From Parapristionchus giblindavisi (lineage: Eukaryota > Nematoda > Chromadorea > Rhabditida > Diplogasteridae), in NCBI GenBank assembly GCA_943737045.1, contig CALSFV010000077.1, positions 184,001 through 248,000 on the forward strand: a stretch of DNA of 64,000 nt, read 5' to 3'. The notes below the pieces were generated by a model, which worked only from the letters and a program-made list of their open reading frames with translations, made no database searches and was not told the origin of the DNA. The stretch's first letter is position 1; each line of letters begins with the position of its first letter. Shown in pieces: positions 12,675-24,638 of the stretch. Position numbers and translations under genes: made by a program.

Positions 12675-14074
12675 CTATCCTCGCAGGAAGCGCAGGGTGC
12701 ATGATACGCACACGAAGAGGAAGAAGACCGATACGAGTATGCAGAGTGGGACGAGTACGGCGAGAGAGGGCATAGACGGACCAGAGGAGGAGGACCCATC
12801 CTCGTAATCATCCATATCCTGAAAATTTTGAATTTAACCGATTAATTAAACTTATTGGAATTATTATTATTATCATTATTGTTATTATTATTATTATCAT
12901 CAGCATCAGTCATTGATTTTAGCGGGATAATTCCAGATATACAATGCTCAAAATAATACTAATGTTTATCGCTACGAAACCGAGTAAACACAGGATTTCT
13001 AGAAGATTAGAAGATTATCACCTAAAAGGCTTCAATAGAAATTGGATTAGCCATGTTTTCAACTCTTAAAATGGCTCTAACCGGCACGAAAACCAGTTAG
13101 ATGGAATCTATTAGGAACAAATCGAGAAATGAACGAAAAAAATTGTCGAAAGCAGAGTATATTTGCTCTTTTCACGCTTTTTTTCTCTTGAACAACTAAT
13201 AAGTCATCACTATCTATCTAATTCACTGTTAGTGATTACAAAGCGTTATGAAATATCCCGCTGTTTAATCTGTCAAACCGTTTCGAAAACGAACACTCTC
13301 TCCCTCCATAGCGCGTCTCGCCTCATCTTCTACCAGTGGCCGGATGGTCTAGAGGTATGATTCTCGCTTCGGGTGCGAGAGGTCCCGGGTTCGATTCCCG
13401 GTTCGGCCCAAATCTTTTGCCGACATTTACCTGATAGGAGTTGATGTTCTTCGGATGGTGGCGTTGCTGATCACCTCCATTGGCACTATCGGGACCGCAT
13501 ACCCATCGGGGCATCATGAGGTCGGCCGAGTTTTCCTGGACGCATAGTCCACCTCCACATCTGGAAATATATTCTTTAATAGTTGTTCTGAAATACTGTT
13601 GATCGAGCTAATTTGAAACCCTCCACTCTGGCTTTCTCGTTTTCTTTGTATACGAGAGAACGTTGCTAGAGCAAGGAGTAAAATTAGCTAGAGTGTATCT
13701 TTAAATAAAGTTGATTCTTATTTGTATTATTGACATAGATTTTAGAATGAAATAAAATCTATCAAATGCGACCAGAGTTTTTTTTCTTCTAAACGTATTT
13801 TTTTCTGAATGTGCACCAATACCAATTTGAAATCCTTCCATCCACGCATTTTTAACGGATAAGAAATGTGAGGCGGTTATCGTTTTCATATCCCTTTCAT
13901 CAAAGAATAACAAAAGAAAGTGAAAAATCAATAAATCAAACTTGAAGATTACAGTAACCTGTTCAAGCAGGACTGTTGCGTGTCAAAGGTGTGAATGAGT
14001 CGTTGAGCTGAGACGATGGACGCAGTGAGGAGGAGGAGAAGAGGAAGGAGCAGTAGCTTGAGTGCTAGTAACAT
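12675..14074 (-). CDS. Small type I membrane protein with signal peptide, 129 residues, unknown family
   Basis: Exons (minus): 14074-13959, 13560-13431, 12818-12675; phases 2 and 0 agree at both joins. It begins MLLALKLLLLPLLLLLTASI, a clear signal peptide with likely cleavage after VSA. The ectodomain has a short cysteine cluster (SCLNRCGGGLC) and one later WVCG. Near the C-terminus an acidic/serine stretch (DMDDYEDGSSSS) leads into a hydrophobic span (LAVLVPLCILVSVFFLFVC) and a tail of few residues (TLRFLRG). It is probably a plasma-membrane or secretory-pathway protein. I recognise no family. Intron 2 contains tRNA-Pro on the opposite strand; intron 1 contains an H1 element. The long C-terminal hydrophobic run could alternatively be a tail anchor or GPI signal. 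Confidence 0.7.
13338..13409 (+). tRNA. tRNA-Pro (anticodon CGG)
   Basis: A 72-base cloverleaf: GGCCGGA pairs with TTCGGCC (one G-U), D-arm GGTCTAGAGG, anticodon stem CTCGC/GCGAG with loop TTCGGGT, T-arm CCGGGTTCGATTCCCGG. Discriminator base is C; no intron. It lies antisense inside intron 2 of the membrane-protein gene. Confidence 0.97.
13601..13705. mobile_element. H1 hairpin element in membrane-protein intron 1
   Basis: GAGCTAATTTGAAACCCTCC faces AAGGAGTAAAATTAGCTAGA; the centre is CTCGTTTTCTTTGTATACGA. The arms are somewhat diverged. Confidence 0.75.
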
Positions 14075-14103
14075 CGATCAACATGCACCGTCTGCAAAGG
14101 GGA

Positions 14104-14242
14104 ATTGATTGATTAGGTGGATTATCGATTGATTGTGAGGATCATTGATTGATTAGGTGGATTATCGATTGATTGTGAGGATCATTGATTGATTGAAAGG
14201 GTTATCGATTGATTGAGAGGATTATCGATTGATTGATCAAAG
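14104..14242. repeat. Tandem array of ATTGATTGA/TATCGATTGATTG units
   Basis: Units of about 45 bp alternate 'gattgattaggtggatta' and 'tcgattgattgtgaggat', with four or more partial copies. The same ATCGATTGATT word recurs in most introns of the window. Confidence 0.8.
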
Positions 14243-14406
14243 AGAATAACTGGACAATTCGAACGTAGTAAACATAGACGACGAACGGGGTCACGGATAT
14301 CACGCTAGCAAGTGCGAATAATGTCATCGATAAGATCAATGCAAGATATAGATGCGAATAATTTGTGTTCAGTGAGCATCACCTTGAGTGAACAAAATCG
14401 AACATT

Positions 14407-14512
14407 GAAAGGCATACCATGAGATAATTTGATATTCTCTGCTCTGATCACATACTCTCGTAGACAAAGAAAACAAGATAGCCTAGAGTTTCAAATTATC
14501 TTGTTATTTTCC
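14407..14512. mobile_element. H1 hairpin element, diverged
   Basis: 'gataatttgatattctctgc' on the left and 'gagtttcaaattatcttg' on the right, with TCTCGTAGACAAAGAAAACA in the loop. Confidence 0.6.
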
Positions 14513-14616
14513 TTAAAAAAAACTAACTGACACCAAAGGAAGTGAAAGTCACACGTAGATTAAACTATTCTCGCCTTGTGAGCCGATACAAATGAGATAA
14601 TGCAGTCTATCTTCTC

Positions 14617-15097
14617 TACCTCTCTCACCCTCTCCCCCCCTCTTCCTCTCTCTACCTATCCCCCTCCCTCTCCCTCTCTTTTTCTCTCCCTCTCTTTCTC
14701 ACTCTCCCTCTCTCTCTTCCTCCCTCTTCCTCTCTCTACCTTCCCCCTTCCCCTCCCTCTTGCTAACGTTAGCAGAAAGTGATGAGACGGAGACGAAATA
14801 GAACTTCTATACACTTCTCTCCCTCTCCCTCTCCCTCTCCCTCTCCCTCTCCCTCTCCCTCTCCCTCTCCCTCTCCCTCTCCCTCTCCCTCTCCCTCTCC
14901 CTCTCCCTCTCCCTCCCCTACCTCTCCTCGTCTGAATAATGGAAACGATGTAACGACACTTATCGGCTGAATAAATAAGAGCGCGAATGACTTATAATAC
15001 CTCCCTCTTCCTCTTCTCCTTTCAGATCGCATCTCCCTCCCTCCCTCTCCCTCTCTCCCTCCTCTCTCTCTCTCCCTCCCTCCCTCCCTCCCTCTCC

Positions 15098-15144
<47 letters not shown>

Positions 15145-15208
15145 TCCCTATCCTTTTCCCTCTCTCCCTCTCTCTCTCCCTCTCTCTTCCCCTCTCTCTC
15201 CTGTTAAC
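14617..15208. repeat. CT-rich tracts including perfect (CCCTCT)n
   Basis: Three blocks: 14617-14765 mixed CT, 14815-14919 about 17 perfect CCCTCT units, 15028-15208 mixed CT with a (TC)n core. The plus strand carries the pyrimidines. Confidence 0.95.
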
Positions 15209-15436
15209 TCCCCCCCCCATCAAAGTTGTCTCTTCTCTAACTTCTCAATGGAAATGAATGGTAGTTCTCGCTCTTCTGCCTCGGCTCATCCTTTCTCTCT
15301 CTACCTCTCTTTCTACCTCTCCCTCTCTCTTACCCCATCTCCTTTCTTCTCCTTCTGTCTTTTTTCTTCTGTGTGTCCGGGGTGTCAATCGAACCCAATA
15401 TTTATGCACTACACGAGTCATCCAAGAAATGAATGA

Positions 15437-15672
15437 ATGGGAGAGGGAGAGGGAGAGAGGCAGAGGGAGAGAGGCAGAGGGAGAGGGAGAGGAGAGAAGG
15501 AGAGGGAGAGGGAGAGGCCCAGAAACAAACGGGCTGACAACACCATCTTCGCAATATGCAAAGAAGACTGATGACTACTTGTCTTTCGGGAATAGATGAA
15601 GAGAGGAGAGGGATAATGAGAGGGGAGGAGAGAGAGGAGAGAGAGGGAGAGGGAGGAGGGAGGAGAGGACGG
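15437..15672. repeat. GA-rich tracts, opposite polarity to the preceding block
   Basis: 15437-15517 and 15597-15672 carry GGGAGA-type repeats on the plus strand, so the strand bias flips between 15208 and 15437. Confidence 0.9.
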
Positions 15673-16646
15673 ATATGAAGAGCGCCGGAAAGTGAAAATG
15701 GTATTATGGGTAGGCATGATGAAGCTCGGACTTGACTCTCCTCATTTTCGGTCATTTCACGTGTGAACCCTACTTTTATTCATAGAAAAATAATATTCAT
15801 TAAAAAAAATATTTTCGCGAATTATAGACACCAACTAAGAGAACGGAACTGACTCACTAATGTGAAGACTTTAACGAATAAAAAACAAATCTTCGTTTGC
15901 GATTTTACGATTTACCATTTGATTCGCTAAATAACTTGCTATCTCTTCGGAAAAGTAATGTAAAAGTTAGTTTACCAATCATATCGTTCTGTTCAACCAG
16001 ACCCTATGAACATTGCAAGAACTAAGGATCAGTGGAATCATCTCGTAACGTTATAGATACGGTGACCCACCGCATAGTTGATCTATTTAAAAAAAGGTAA
16101 AAATACATCCGGTTATTCAAGGCACACGAATTCCAGCTAGAGATCACTGTTATGCAAGTGATAATTCCATATAAAGTTATCTAAACTACATAAATTGTTT
16201 AAAATATAAATATAAAATGTAATGTTATCTTTCTCTTACATGAACAGATATGCATGTCAATAGGAATTGTATGCAGGAGAGAGACATGATATATTCTCGA
16301 GTCTAGACAAAGCAAAAACAGAGATGCATATTGGATAGGAAGTGCTTTGGATTCGGATAGATAGATGATTAAAATCCATCAAAAAATAGTCCAGCGTGGT
16401 TATCAGGAAGAGGATACTGGAATAGCTAGTGATCAATGGTTAATTTTATTTTTAATTGTCACTTCCACCGATCCAACCTCAAGTTATCCCATTTATTATA
16501 ATGTCTAATATGATTGAATAAAGAATACGAATAAGAATTTGATGGAAGAGGAGATGAGGAGGCACGGAAGTAGAATGAAAATAAGATGATCTTCGACGGG
16601 GATGTAAGGTTATGTTGGGATAGGAGGAGAGGGAGAGATTAATGCA

Positions 16647-17105
16647 GTGTTCAGAACTTGGAAAATGCACGAAAATGCGGAAAATGCTGTTCAGAAGTTC
16701 AGCCGGAAAATGCTCTGAAAATGCTCATTTTCGAGGATTTTAAGCAAATTTTAATGGTTTTTTTGTTTAATATCAACGTTTATTGGTCGCAAACAGTGTT
16801 ATGGACGCATTTTATTGATGATAAATGATAATTTTAAATATGGACTCGCTAGGTTGATTTTTCGCAGCATTTTCGTTGATTTTCGGCTTAAAGTGCTCAA
16901 AAAAGGATCATACGATATTTATTTCAGCAGCATACTTTATAAATGACCTAAGTTCGCTGTTTTCCATGAAACAACGAGGTTCAACGCTTTTAAAGTGTAT
17001 AAAACCATCTTTTTCGATCCAAAATCGAGCATTTTCGAGCATTTTCCACCTGAACTTTTGAACAGCATTTTCCGCATTTTCTTGCATTTTCCAAGTTCTG
17101 AACAC
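16647..17105. mobile_element. 459 bp inverted-repeat element
   Basis: GTGTTCAGAACTTGGAAAAT at the left is matched by the complement ending CCAAGTTCTGAACAC. Inner parts share 'gaaaatgcggaaaatgctg' in inverted form. Open frames inside are short. It abuts the next element directly. Confidence 0.8.
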
Positions 17106-17109
17106 AGCA

Positions 17110-17507
17110 TTATGGCGCACTAAAAAATAGTGGAAAACGGAAAATGGCGACTTTCCAGGGTCTAAAAATGTGCCTGGAAACTCGAAAATTTGAATTCGCG
17201 GGCGCGAAAAAAGGTGCGGGAATTCAAATTCTGGCTTTCCAACTGCGGTTTTCTGCGGTTTAAAAAGGATGTTAAGTAGAAATTCAAGTTCCTACGCTTC
17301 ATAAAGGTCGAAAAATGAAATTTCGGCTTTATTTAAGTTTTATAACCGCAGAAAATCGCAGTTAGAAAGTCAGAATTTGAATCCCCGCGCCTTATTCGCG
17401 CCCGCGAATTCAAATTTCGAGTTTCCATTTTCGGTTTTCCAGTGTACTTTTTTAGACCCCGGAAAGTCGCCATTTTCCGTTTTCCACTATTTTTTAGTGC
17501 GCCATAA
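17110..17507. mobile_element. 398 bp inverted-repeat element
   Basis: TTATGGCGCACTAAAAAATA at the left and its exact complement at the right, with arms extending through GGAAAACGGAAAATGGCGAC. Inner arms pair GAATTCGCGGGCGCGAA with TTCGCGCCCGCGAATTC. Non-coding. Confidence 0.9.
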
Positions 17508-17533
17508 AAGGTGAGAGGATAATATTATATTGA

Positions 17534-17645
17534 AGACACATCCCGATCTAATTCGAAAGTCTCTGCTCTGACAATACTCTCTAGCCTTCTTTGTATACGA
17601 GAGAACATTGTCAGATCGGGAAGTAAAATTAACACTTGCACATGA
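17534..17645. mobile_element. H1 hairpin element
   Basis: 'cacatcccgatctaattcg' faces 'gggaagtaaaattaacactt'; the loop is CTTCTTTGTATACGAGAGAA. The right end is diverged. Confidence 0.65.
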
Positions 17646-17814
17646 ATATCAAAATAACAATGAGAACAAGAAAATTGCTGAATATTGCTAATAAATCAAT
17701 AAATAAAAAATTTTACAAATAAATTCTTTCAAAAAAAAACTCGATATTATTGCTTCCATTCATTCTACTCCAATGGCGATAATGAAATCAGAGTGAGAGA
17801 CTGCTTCTGAGTGG

Positions 17815-18056
17815 TAGGGAGAGAGGAGAGGGAGAGGTAGAGAGAACATGGGAGAGAGGGAGAGATCCGACATAAGGTAAAGGAGAGGGAGAGATACAGA
17901 GAAAGGGGGGAGAGGGAGAGGGGAGAGGGAGAGAGAGACAGAGAACATGGGAGAGAGGGAGAGAGTGAGGGAGAGGGAGGGAAAGGAAAGGGAGAGGGAG
18001 AGCAGGAAGGATAGATAGTGGACAAGAGGAGAGAGGCAGAGGGAGGGAGAGACAGA
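17815..18056. repeat. GA-rich tract
   Basis: Irregular GAGAGGGA repeats on the plus strand, interrupted by 'acatg' and 'atccgaca' blocks that occur in two similar copies, suggesting an internal duplication. Confidence 0.9.
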
Positions 18057-18170
18057 AAACTTAAAAAATGGAAAGTAATCATTGGATAGAAATGAAATCC
18101 GTGAGAATTCATTGAAACTATGCAAGAAACGGATTCAGATGAACTTTTTGCCATGTGAACTTCGAATTCT

Positions 18171-18292
18171 TAAAGGCACATCCCGAGCTAATTTTACTCT
18201 CCGCTCTGGCAACACTCTCTCGATGACAAAGACAGTGAGAGAGCGTTGCCAGAGCGGAAAGCATGCAATTAGCTCGGGTGTGGATTTTTAAA
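18171..18292. mobile_element. H1 hairpin element, near-consensus
   Basis: TAAAGGCACATCCCGAGCTA on the left; 'tagctcgggtgtggattttt' on the right. Stem CTCCGCTCTGGCAACACTCT pairs with AGAGCGTTGCCAGAGCGGAA. Confidence 0.85.
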
Positions 18293-19011
18293 AAATGATT
18301 GAAAACTATATTCAGTTTAAAGGTGGACTACCGCGAATATTTTAGTGAAAAAACTGTGAGTACGGAAAGTTAAAAAAAACTTTATTACAAAATTACGATG
18401 GATGAAAAATGACCAAAATGAATTGAGCTCATCGTATATTTTAATGGACGTTGATATTGAATAAGTAATAGATGCATTGACTTCATTACGCATTAAATAT
18501 TAGAGGAGAAACGAGGTATTGGGTGGTGCTGGTAGGATATTTTGATCGCGGAACAAAATTAATATTGAAATAAATTAAATTAATATTTAAAAAAAGAGTT
18601 ATAACGGAATTAAATTAATATGTATATTCCCACACAAGGAGACATTTTCAGAGGCTGCACTAGGTGAATTTTCCCGTAGTTACCACCTGCTTTTCTGTTG
18701 CGAAAGGTAAGAGAAAATTGGAAGTGACGAAAGTCACTCCCAGTCGTGTGAATTATTAGGGTAGTCCACTACATATCAACGTGCATATTCACGAAACGAG
18801 ACAAATAATGATAGCGTGAAATCAATAAGTCAATCAATTTATTTGATGGTAGCGAGAGGAAAAGATTTCGAAAAAATATGGCAAAACGAACAATAACAAA
18901 TTGTCGGTTATACCCGATAGGACATTTAGAAGAATAGCCACGTATCGAGTGCAGCAACAATGGTACTTGTAAGGGAAAAATAAAATCTCTGGGAACCTCT
19001 GTCTCCTCTCT

Positions 19012-19019
19012 GTCTCCTC

Positions 19020-19070
<51 letters not shown>

Positions 19071-19086
19071 CTTTCTGACTGTCTCT
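19012..19086. repeat. (CT)n tract
   Basis: About 25 CT units with flanking CTGTCTCCTCT copies, on the plus strand. Confidence 0.9.
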
Positions 19087-19631
19087 CAAGGGAAAAATCA
19101 TTCACTTCATATATAAGTAAAGTCTAAATCGAACGTTTGTTCTCTAACGGGACAGAACAAAAAAACAAAGGAGGTTCAAAAATCACTGAAGCTTCATTCG
19201 TTTACCGTTGGGAATCTCGAATGACGAATGCATACGACAGTGTTTGGACTATGTTACATTCTATCCCTCTCCCTGTCCGCGTTACATTGCAAAGGCTGTT
19301 CAAACTGTGGAACAGATTCGGACAATTTTGTAGAAATGAATCGAGATGGGGAGAACACCTCACTTCTGTGCTTTGAACCATTTTTCAATTTGAAAGCCAG
19401 AGAGAGTACTGAATTAGAGAGAGTTTCTGGATTTCAAAATAGACAGAATACTGTGAAAGGAGTGATGGACAAAGGCGAAATGAGGAGAAGTGAGAAAGGT
19501 GTAAAGGTAAAAGGTAAAGGTGCAACCCGTTATTCAAGGAACACGAAGTCCTGCGGGTAATCACCGCTAGGCCACTGATAATTCAAGGCCAATTTAGTGT
19601 ACGGAGGGGAGAAAGATATATGGATAGATAT

Positions 19632-19916
19632 AGAGGGAGAGAGAGAGGGAGAGGGAGAGGGAGAGGGAGAGGGAGAGGGAGAGGGAGAGGGAGAGGGAGA
19701 GGGAGAGGGATAGAGGATAACTGAGACAATAGATGACAGGGTAAGAGTATTCATCTCCTCTACGATGTCTGCCAGAAAAGTTGATCAAATGAACAAGGAG
19801 TAGATGAAGAAGAAGAAGATGGACAACGTCTCTAGAGGAAGAGAGGGAAAGGGAGTGGGAGAGAGGGGAGAGGGAGAGGGAGAGGGAGAGGGAGAGAGGG
19901 GAGAGGGAGAGGGGAA
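19632..19916. repeat. Two (GAGAGG)n tracts
   Basis: 19632-19712 has about 11 GAGAGG units; 19840-19916 is a less regular copy. Between them lies unique sequence. About 19505-19600 matches an interspersed repeat also at 16095 and 36255 (CCCGTTATTCAAGGCACACG-like). Confidence 0.9.
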
Positions 19917-20230
19917 GACTAACTCTTCCAAATGGAAATGAAGTGACTTCTCATGCCGTCTACCACTTTTCATTAGACATTTCGCAAAATCCTTCAGGGG
20001 GAACTAGAACAGAAACTCTGCCCCCACTGTTGCAGTCGAGGAGGGACTGTGTACCCGAAAATTTGAATACCAAAACGGAACACCATAAGGCACATTATTA
20101 ACTAATATATTAGTTTTATAATTTATTTTTAACGTGCAAGAAAACCAATAATAGTACATCCAGTTACATTACTATTTTAATAGAAACTTTCTCGAATATC
20201 TCACTAATAACAAAATGATTTCGCTATGAT

Positions 20231-20449
20231 GTGGTGTTAAAATCTTGTAAAAGTAGAAAAAAAGTAGTGTTAATTTCTGATTGTAAAAGTAGTTGGAAAA
20301 GTAGTATGCCTTCGTAATTGACAAACTTTTACAGCAAAAATCCCATTACGCGAGTGTTGGATTACTACTTTTCCAACTACTTTTACAATCAAAAAATTAA
20401 CACTACTTTTACACTTTTCCATCTACTTTTACAAGATTTTAATACCGCA
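20231..20449. mobile_element. 219 bp inverted-repeat element
   Basis: 'gtggtgttaaaatcttgtaa' on the left mirrors 'ttacaagattttaataccgc' on the right; the stem includes TTGTAAAAGTAGTTGGAAAA. A single diverged arm of the same family is at about 50651-50736. Confidence 0.85.
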
Positions 20450-20486
20450 TAAAAGAAACATGGCTTGAACCAGAATATTGTGGATG

Positions 20487-20975
20487 TATCGTACATGTAA
20501 AAATCATTGTATCATGAACGGTGTGAATGGGTCTGAACGGATCATGCCGTTCAAGATTTTGAGCGTGCGATTATGAGCAAACCGAATATTTTCGTAATGT
20601 CTCTTTGTTTTCATTGTTTTTATCTTATTCGAATCTACTATATTAAAATAAATCAGGACAATATATTGCCATTTAACCAAAATCATTGCTTGGACGTTGA
20701 ATAAACTGTTCCGATTATACGCTGAATAATTAGGTCAATTTTGGTTCATTGGGGCAATTTCTTCAAAGTGAAAGCTATGATTTTTGTTAAATGGCAATAT
20801 TGTGGCCTAATTTATTTTAATATAGTAGTTTCGAATAAGAGAAAAACAATGAAAACAAAGAGAAATTACGAAAATGTTCGGTTCGCTCATAATCGCTCGC
20901 TCAAATCTTGATCGACCTGATCCGTTCAGACCCATTCACGCCGTTCATGATACAATGATTTTTACATGTACGATA
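20487..20975. mobile_element. 489 bp long-inverted-repeat element with TA ends
   Basis: TATCGTACATGTAAAAATCA at the left mirrors TGATTTTTACATGTACGATA at the right. The arms stay similar for about 200 bp (for example 'gaacggtgtgaatgggtctg' with its complement). No transposase frame. Confidence 0.88.
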
Positions 20976-21199
20976 GTGGTGTACAGAGCACAAGACTAGT
21001 GACGAAATCGAATAAACAAGGTTCTGTGCACAGAACAATACATTCGGAAGAGAAGGGTGACAACAACAGACTGTGTCGTCTTTTTGTTCCTTCATTCATT
21101 CGAGAGAGGGAGAGATTTCTCTTATCTTGGCAACATCCCAAGACAAAAATATCGTTATTTGTTTCGAAACTCTCCAGGATCAAGAGCGCTTTTTGTGAA

Positions 21200-21292
21200 A
21201 TATTCCGCTCTAGCCACACTAACGCGTTCCATGTCTACGAGAGAGCGGGGCCAGAGTGGAGAGTTAAATTAGCTCGGAGTGAGCATTTAAAA
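21200..21292. mobile_element. H1 hairpin element, left arm shortened
   Basis: 'ttccgctctagccacactaa' pairs with 'agcggggccagagtggagag'. The right end 'agctcggagtgagcatttaa' touches the next H1 copy. Confidence 0.7.
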
Positions 21293-21293
21293 A

Positions 21294-21406
21294 AAACCAA
21301 GCTAATTTGAAACTCTCCGCTCTGGCAATGCTCTCGCGCTTTCTTTGTATGCGAGAGAATGTTGCCAGAGCGGAGAGTAACATTAGCTCGGAGTGAGCAT
21401 TTAAAA
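21294..21406. mobile_element. H1 hairpin element, tandem with the previous copy
   Basis: 'ccaagctaatttgaaactct' faces 'gcggagagtaacattagctc'. The right ends of both copies share the variant GGAGTGAGCATTTAAAA, so they probably arose by local duplication. Confidence 0.85.
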
Positions 21407-22015
21407 ATGCACAATCATGAGAATCAAATGTCCCTTTTATCAGATATCTAATGCCTAAGCCAATATCCCCAGTGATAGATTTTATGGCTTCAATCCTCAA
21501 CGAAGAAGTACGAACGAAGCCACATTTATTCTTATTATCAATATTGTTGTTGCAAGGGTACATTATTAGGCAACCTATTATATTTTTGTAATTCAACATT
21601 TAAAGCGCATGCAAACCTATACTGGTACATCTACACAAAGAGCAAACTAGTCCAAATATGGGCAACATATTTCTCAACTTTCCATACTTGTGTACAGGAT
21701 CCGCCCACACATTCGGGTAAATGGTAACCCAAAAACCAGCGATTTGCCCATATACAGACTAGTATTTGTCGGAATGCGGGCAAATTTAATCTCGGTGTAT
21801 TGATATTGTTAATTTAACAGAAGCTGTTGGGAAAGTTCGCGAAATTTGAAAGCTTTACCATATGGCGCATATTGATACTGTAATAGATCACAAAGTTTTG
21901 TAGCAAAAATTGATTGGTACCAACAACTCTGTTATCACGAGTCGATGGAGGAAGAAGTAGAAGAAGAAGTGGATTATGATGGATGAGGGGATAAGGATGG
22001 GCCGATGATAGATAG

Positions 22016-22316
22016 AGAAGGAGAGGGAGAGGGAGAGGGAGAGGGAGAGGGAGAGGGAGAGGGAGAGGGAGAGGGAGAAAACATGGCTATGGAGGTGAAA
22101 GATGAGGCAAGAAAATTGGATGTATGGAAGAGGGACATGTAGACTATTCCATATACATATCTATCTATATCCTACTCCTCCCTCTCCCTCTCCCTCTCCC
22201 TCTCCCTCTCCCTCTCCCTCTCCCTCTCCCTCTCCTCTCCTCTCCCTCTCCCCCTCTATCTCTCTCTCTCTCCCTCTCCCCTTTCCTTCTCCCTCCCCCC
22301 TCTCCCTCTCTCTTCA
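22016..22316. repeat. GA tract followed by a CT tract
   Basis: 22016-22079 is (GAGAGG)n; 22171-22316 begins with about 9 CCCTCT units. The two have opposite polarity and could pair as an inverted repeat. Confidence 0.9.
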
Positions 22317-22639
22317 TCAGTTGCTCCGGAGGGACAACGGGAGGGTTTATCATAGAGAGGATGACTGAATAAGGAAGAGGGATGAGAGAGGGAGACATGT
22401 CAGTGACAGTTTTGGAAGGACACATCCTTCTCCAGCGTGTTCTGCGTAGAGTATGGGAGGGGAAGTCCTTGCTCTTCACTGGGTTGTGATATCTCGTAGA
22501 CTGAGAACTAACAAGAAATAAAATAATAATAAGAAGAATTGTAAGAAATAAAACAAAATGTATGATATGAAGAGCATAATAAATAATAATAATAATAATT
22601 TATCGTTACTTAAACGAGAAAAATTAACATAATATCACA

Positions 22640-22747
22640 GCGAATTGTCTCAGAAGGCTCGATTCGCCACTTCATATTTCTCAAAATTGATAGAGTATTT
22701 GTCTTGAGAAACTTAAGTGACGAATCGAGCCTTCTGAGACATTTCGC
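22640..22747. mobile_element. 108 bp palindromic element
   Basis: GCGAATTGTCTCAGAAGGCT on the left mirrors GCCTTCTGAGACATTTCGC on the right, with a loop of about 40 bases. Confidence 0.85.
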
Positions 22748-23428
22748 TGCAGATAAGAAAAGAGAGTTTATCCGCCTCAATGAGAATGACCTTATCAACT
22801 TCATTCATTCATCATAGTGCAAAACGTGTAAAGGTTGTTTCGATTAACAGCATGGTCTTAAAAGATTAAAAGACTTCGCTAAAGAGCTTTTGGTCGTCTG
22901 TATACCAATGTCTGGTAGCATTTAACTTGTAAGATGCTGTGTGAGACCAGTTTGCATGAAGAGAGAACTTTATTATTTACTCTTATTATCTTATTATCTC
23001 GCATTAATATTATTATTTATTATCTGGTAGCATTCTTGCATCAGATAAAAGCCCAGCAAATCATGAAAATCCTTATCTTCTAGATACCGTAATTTCAATT
23101 GACCGAGATTTGTTAGACACGCTCACTCCTCTAAAAATATCCCCAAAGATCAAAGATCAACTCCAAATGCCGCGACTACAAAGCAGCGTATGATTAAATC
23201 TCGTGACTGACGTGAAAATGTGTAGGAAATGAGAAAGGACAAGATTAAATTGTAGTCAACGTCAAAGCCTACTAACATTTTGAAATTGCTAGTTGATATT
23301 CAATAATAATATGATGACGTAACTGAATACACCGTGAATATGACTATTTTGATACGGGATATTTTCCATTTTCTCCAAAAAAGATTAATCAATGATGCAG
23401 TTATTGTGATCAATAATGAAAAATTGGC

Positions 23429-23537
23429 TAAAGGTACTCCCGAGCTCTCCGCTCTGGCAACACTCTCTCGCAGACATACAAAGCGAGAGAGCATTGCCAT
23501 GGTAGAGGGTTAAAAATTAGCTCGGGAGTGACTTGAA
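23429..23537. mobile_element. H1 hairpin element with truncated left arm
   Basis: TAAAGGTACTCCCGAGCTCT lacks the AATTTGAA segment of the left arm. The right arm ends 'ttagctcgggagtgacttga'. Confidence 0.75.
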
Positions 23538-23690
23538 AAAAAATTTAGGTATCCAACTAAGAAAGAGTGATCAAACTACTGCAAAAGTTTAATAGCGCAA
23601 AAAATGAAGGAAAAAAATAGAGAATGATGAATGTCGAGGAAAAGCATGAGTGAAGGGGAGATCGAGTGCACAATGAAATGGATATGGAGA

Positions 23691-23774
23691 GGTAGGGAGA
23701 GGGAGAGGGGGGAGAGAGAGGGAGGGAGGGAGAGAGAGGGAGAGAGAGAGAGGAGAGAGAGGGAGAGAGAGGGA

Positions 23775-23827
<53 letters not shown>

Positions 23828-23946
23828 GAAGGCAGAGGGCAAAGGTATAAAGGATAGATGGAGAGTAGCATGAACATAAGTACTTATAAGTAGTTGGGGA
23901 TATATAAAGGGAGAGGGAGAGGGGGAGGGAGAGGGAGAGGGAGAGA
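23691..23946. repeat. GA-rich tracts
   Basis: 23691-23824 ends in about 22 GA dinucleotides; 23907-23946 is GAGAGGG-type. Purines are on the plus strand. Confidence 0.9.
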
Positions 23947-24430
23947 TGTCTAAAAGCGGAGAGAAGGAAGTCCGAGGTACAGGAAGTCGCCTGAGACCAA
24001 GAGGTGTGATGATGAATTGAATAGAGTAGAGTAGAAGGACGAGGAAACATAGAGGCATTTCATGCGCAACATAGCGACCGATGCACTATAAAGCGCAAAC
24101 TGAACTTGATAGGATGGAATTAAAGTGAATTTTCCAAAACGCCTCTGTTCCAAAACGGAAGTTCCAAAATAGGCTCTAAAAATGTCTCTCTGACAATGAC
24201 ACGTCGTCTACTGAAATCGTACGGTCTTTGAGAGACCATCTCTATACTGCAGTCAGCCGATTCGCTGATAACGCGATGGACCTCCATCAACCTACATATG
24301 CCGATTATCTATTCTCTCTCTGACAACAATAAGTGGAAATTACGAATAACATGAAGAATAAAGATCTTCCGACAATGAACACCTTAGTGATTACGAATCT
24401 CTTTCATATGCTTCTTGCTGAAGTGTGTCT

Positions 24431-24552
24431 TTAAAGGGAGCATAACCTCACTCAATGGTCTCTTCGACGCGCAATGCTCTCTCGTTGTTAGAGAACAGAA
24501 AAATAGTGTGAGCAATGAAGAGGCCATTGAGAGAGCTCACTCTCCCTTTAAA
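24431..24552. mobile_element. H2 hairpin element copy 3
   Basis: TTAAAGGGAGCATAACCTCA on the left; 'gagctcactctccctttaaa' on the right; centre CTCTCGTTGTTAGAGAACAG. Confidence 0.75.
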
Positions 24553-24638
24553 GATCACGATACGCGACACAATGTACACCATCGTTGTCTACGTATGAGG
24601 ATAGGGATATCTGTGTAGAATGAACAATGGATATGATG

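Noticed and set aside
14240..14400. Possible transmembrane exon on the minus strand (ALILSMTLFALASVISVTPF)
   Set aside because: Hydrophobic and open, but without a good GT donor or a phase match to the neighbouring membrane-protein gene.
14600..15755. Long Ser/Pro/Leu- and Arg/Glu-rich open frames
   Set aside because: Translations of CT/GA tracts; both strands are open at once, with no unique protein sequence.
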